Shown: one piece after another, positions 6,685 to 8,705 of the stretch
Position numbering within the stretch: the first letter of the stretch is position 1
How the letters are laid out: every line of letters starts with the position of its first letter
NCBI GenBank assembly: GCA_964508295.1
Contig: CAZDSQ010000066.1
Span: 1 to 8,705, forward strand
DNA: 8,705 nucleotides
Direction: 5' to 3'
From: SIG578 sp964508295
GTDB taxonomy: Bacteria; Bacillota; Clostridia; Oscillospirales; Ruminococcaceae
Notes under the pieces: model-generated
What the model saw: the letters and a program-made list of their open reading frames with translations, nothing else
Databases searched by the model: none
Told to the model about the DNA's origin: nothing
Position numbers and translations under genes: made by a program

Positions 6685-7713
6685 TTATTTTACTAATTTT
6701 CTTGCCTCTTCAATAACGCGGTTTCTCTCGCTATCGAGAACCCTCTGCATAGCGTCGCCAACGGTACGCCAAGAAATGTCGGGGCGAGCGGCTCTGTACC
6801 AGTTTGCCTCACAGCCTCTGAAGCCCCAGACGAAGATGTTTCGGGCTCCCGCGTCGTAAGCCGCCTGAGCCGCGTAAACAACGTCCTCCTCATAGCCGCG
6901 CCTCTCGCCGTAGCCCTGAATCCAGAGGTTGTGATCCTTTTTATATGTATCGCAGACCTCGAGGCACTTCTTTGTCGACTCGTAAACGTATTTATAAACC
7001 TCGGTGCCTGTCGGTCCGCCGACCCAGTAGGGATCGGTGCCAATATTGTCGATGGTTTCGATTTCGCCGAGTACGCCTGCGGTCTCTAAACAGATGCCGT
7101 GCCTTTTACCCGGCATAACGCAGACGATATTTTCCATTCCCTTTTCCCTTGCATAAGCCGTTACTATCTCAAAGTAATTCTTGACCGTCCACATCTGGAA
7201 ATCAAAACAGTCCTTATCGGGAGCTGTCGGCATCTTTCTGCCGTATTTTTCCTCAAAAAGCTTTTGGCAGACGGGGCAGGCGCAGGAAAACTTGTCGTCA
7301 GCAGACACAAGGCTCGGTTCGTCCCAGAAAATCTTTCTTCCACCGTATTCATAAACGGCGTCTATCCATTCCTTAGTAAATGAAACAAAGCTCTCGTGAT
7401 TAAAGCAGACGTTTATGGGGCGAATCTCTCCGTCCGAGGTGTACTGACGCGCCTCGGGGTGATAGCAGAGAAAATGCGAGGGGTCGCCGGGGGTGCCTCC
7501 GATGCCCCAGTTATCGACCCAAAGCTCGAGCCCCATATCAAGAGTCATCTGAAAAAGATCTTTCATAGCGGTTTTTCCGCGCACCATATCGTTGTGCGAA
7601 AACATATGCACAACTGTGTTAAAATTGTGATTTATAATGTCGTTTAAGTCCTCTTTTGCGTGGCTTAAAAGTCTGTTGCCGTGGTAGGCAATTCCGAGCT
7701 TTAAAGGTTTCAT
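6685..7713 (-). CDS. Putative TIM-barrel glycosidase-like protein with a GH42-type cysteine cluster
   Basis: A 342-residue soluble protein without signal peptide. Alternating strand and helix patterns (GIAYHG, TVVHMFSH, ELWVDNW, KIFWDEP, NIVCVMP, DNIGTDPYW, NLWIQGY, NIFVWGF) suggest an eight-strand beta/alpha barrel. Cys103 and Cys144-x-Cys146-x-x-Cys149 have an order and spacing close to the zinc-binding cysteines of GH42 beta-galactosidases (Thermus A4: 106, 150, 152, 155). Glu132 in FWDEP sits where the GH42 acid/base lies, but is preceded by Asp rather than Asn. The strand expected to carry the nucleophile ends in WIQGYGE, with Gln266 at the likely position; Glu270 and Glu302 are alternatives. 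It lacks the later GH42 domains. It is first in the right-hand operon. It may be a divergent glycosidase or a non-hydrolytic relative; the resemblance is by eye and remote. Confidence 0.6.
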   Translation of the reverse strand: MKPLKLGIAYHGNRLLSHAKEDLNDIINHNFNTVVHMFSHNDMVRGKTAMKDLFQMTLDMGLELWVDNWGIGGTPGDPSHFLCYHPEARQYTSDGEIRPINVCFNHESFVSFTKEWIDAVYEYGGRKIFWDEPSLVSADDKFSCACPVCQKLFEEKYGRKMPTAPDKDCFDFQMWTVKNYFEIVTAYAREKGMENIVCVMPGKRHGICLETAGVLGEIETIDNIGTDPYWVGGPTGTEVYKYVYESTKKCLEVCDTYKKDHNLWIQGYGERRGYEEDVVYAAQAAYDAGARNIFVWGFRGCEANWYRAARPDISWRTVGDAMQRVLDSERNRVIEEARKLVK

Positions 7714-7748
7714 ATTTTCTGCCTCGTTTCGCGGGATTATTTTAGTTT

Positions 7749-7777
7749 ATACTATCATATAAATGGTTTAAAGTCAA
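7749..7777 (-). promoter_or_regulatory. Sigma-A promoter of the right-hand leftward operon
   Basis: On the minus strand TTGACT (7772-7777) and TAGTAT (7749-7754) are 17 bp apart, and the -10 is preceded by TGA, giving an extended -10. Transcription should start near 7742, about 28 bases before the ATG at 7713. A GAGGC ribosome binding site lies in between. Confidence 0.6.
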
Positions 7778-7801
7778 TTATTTAAGATATGTCTAAAAAT
7801 G

Positions 7802-7830
7802 TTGAAAAAACGAGATTTTTGTGATATAAT
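7802..7830 (+). promoter_or_regulatory. Strong sigma-A promoter of the GNAT-like gene
   Basis: TTGAAA (7802-7807) and a perfect TATAAT (7825-7830) are separated by 17 bp. TGA directly before the -10 makes it an extended -10 promoter. Transcription should start near 7837, giving a leader of about 35 bases. It is back-to-back with the leftward promoter; the two -35 boxes are only 24 bp apart. Confidence 0.72.
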
Positions 7831-7871
7831 CTATCCTATGAAAAAGATTTTTAAAGGCTGAGGTGTGAAAA

Positions 7872-8705
7872 ATGGTTTCAGAAACCGCTACCAAAAAGGC
7901 TGCTTTGCCCGCTGACGAGCGTGAAATCGAAATCCGCGAGATCACAGACAGAGCAGGGCTTAAAAAATTTGTCGAATTTCAGAATTTGCTCTACAAGGAC
8001 TGCGAGGCGTATGTTCCCGCTCTTAATTTTGATGAGCTTGATACCCTTGACCCCAAGAAAAACCCCGCCTACGAATACTGCGACGCTAAGTTTTTTATGG
8101 CTTACATTGACGGCAAGCCCGTTGGCAGAATTTGCGGACTTTTAAACCGCGAATACAATCGCGTTTGGGAAAGAAAGTGCGTCCGCTTTACCCGCTTTGA
8201 CTACATAGACGACATAAGAGTTTCTAAAAAGCTTATTGCCGCCGTCGAAAACTGGGCGCTCTCTGAGGGAATGGACGAAATTCAGGGCCCGATGGGCTTT
8301 AACGATTTTGACAAGGAGGGCATGCTTGTCGAAGGTTTCTCGGAGCCTAATATGTTCTTTACCATCTACAACCACGAATATTATGTTGAGCACATGGCCA
8401 GACTCGGCTACGAAAAATCGGCCGACTGGATAGAGTACAAGATAACTGCGCCCGAGAGCCTTGACCCGAGAATTTACAGCATTGCCTCTCGCGCTCTTAA
8501 AAACAACAACCTGCGCTCGATAAGGTTTAAGAAGACCCGCGACGTTACTCCCTACAAGGAGAAGATTTTTAACCTGCTTTACGAGGGCTACAAGCATCTT
8601 TACGGCTACATTCCCTTAAGTCAGGCTCAGATAGATATGGTCTTTGACCAGTTCGTAACAATGGTTCGTCCCGATTTTCTCTCGCTTATCGTTGACGAGA
8701 ACGAC
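7872..8705 (+). CDS. GNAT-like protein of unknown substrate (3' end beyond window)
   Basis: An open frame of 278 codons runs from an ATG at 7872 to the window edge without a stop, so the protein is partial. GAGGTG (7860-7865) lies 6 bases before the start. The pattern resembles a widespread family often annotated as GNAT acetyltransferase-like: an N-terminal strand-helix unit (residues 18-41), LYKDCEAYVPAL (40-51), TLDPKKNPAYEYCDAKFFMAY (58-78), GKPVGRICGLLN (81-92), the conserved GPMGFNDFDKEGMLVEGF (139-156), then a Tyr/His-rich stretch ending LGYEKSADWIEYKI (178-191). A second GNAT-like unit appears to begin near residue 215. The GKPVGRI strand is GNAT-like, but the canonical acetyl-CoA loop Q/R-x-x-G-x-G/A is not obvious, so activity is unproven. 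It has its own promoter and is transcribed away from the other genes. Confidence 0.85.
   Translation, partial: MVSETATKKAALPADEREIEIREITDRAGLKKFVEFQNLLYKDCEAYVPALNFDELDTLDPKKNPAYEYCDAKFFMAYIDGKPVGRICGLLNREYNRVWERKCVRFTRFDYIDDIRVSKKLIAAVENWALSEGMDEIQGPMGFNDFDKEGMLVEGFSEPNMFFTIYNHEYYVEHMARLGYEKSADWIEYKITAPESLDPRIYSIASRALKNNNLRSIRFKKTRDVTPYKEKIFNLLYEGYKHLYGYIPLSQAQIDMVFDQFVTMVRPDFLSLIVDEND

Noticed and set aside
7838..7861. Seven-codon micro-frame (MKKIFKG) just after the GNAT-like promoter, with its stop overlapping the ribosome binding site
   Set aside because: It has no ribosome binding site of its own and starts right at the predicted transcription start. It could be a leaderless leader peptide, but so short a frame is expected by chance in AT-rich leader DNA.
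8142..8597. 151-codon leftward open frame opposite the GNAT-like gene
   Set aside because: It is antisense to a clearly coding, motif-bearing frame, lacks a plausible ribosome binding site and shows no recognisable domain.

Overview
The window looks like chromosomal DNA of a low-to-mid GC Firmicute, most likely an uncultured gut-type clostridium of the Oscillospiraceae/Ruminococcaceae kind. This is inferred from AT-rich intergenic DNA, strong AGGAGG-type ribosome binding sites, sigma-A promoters with 17-bp spacers, and protein families common in that group. There is no sign of a mobile element, CRISPR array, phage, rRNA or tRNA.

Nearly everything is read leftward, in two operons. The right-hand operon starts at a promoter at about 7749-7777. 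It runs through a GH42-like TIM-barrel protein (6685-7713), an EamA/DMT permease (5788-6672), a HAD phosphatase resembling the 5'-nucleotidase-like group (5133-5786) and a two-helix small membrane protein (4882-5130). It ends at a strong hairpin terminator (4854-4880).

An intergenic stretch of about 220 bp (4659-4881) follows. It holds this terminator, an unexplained block of short repeats and hairpins, and the promoter (4711-4739) of the left-hand operon. That operon is deoB (phosphopentomutase), cdd (cytidine deaminase), an MFS transporter and a cytosolic family 2 glycoside hydrolase. Its genes overlap or nearly touch (4-bp overlap, 11-bp gap, 14-bp overlap), so they are very probably co-transcribed. 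A perfect 11-bp inverted repeat lies just beyond the last gene, at 21-51.

At the right end, a back-to-back promoter drives a rightward gene (7872 onward). It encodes a GNAT-like protein that runs off the window after 278 codons.

The left operon joins pentose-phosphate salvage from nucleosides (deoB, cdd) to glycoside uptake and hydrolysis (MFS, GH2). The right operon adds a probable phosphatase and a glycosidase-like protein. A shared theme of scavenging nucleosides and glycosides is plausible but inferred. The most unusual items are the GH42-like protein, which keeps a zinc-type cysteine cluster and one catalytic glutamate but seems to lack the usual nucleophile; the mixed nucleoside/glycoside operon; and the unexplained repeat block at 4741-4850.
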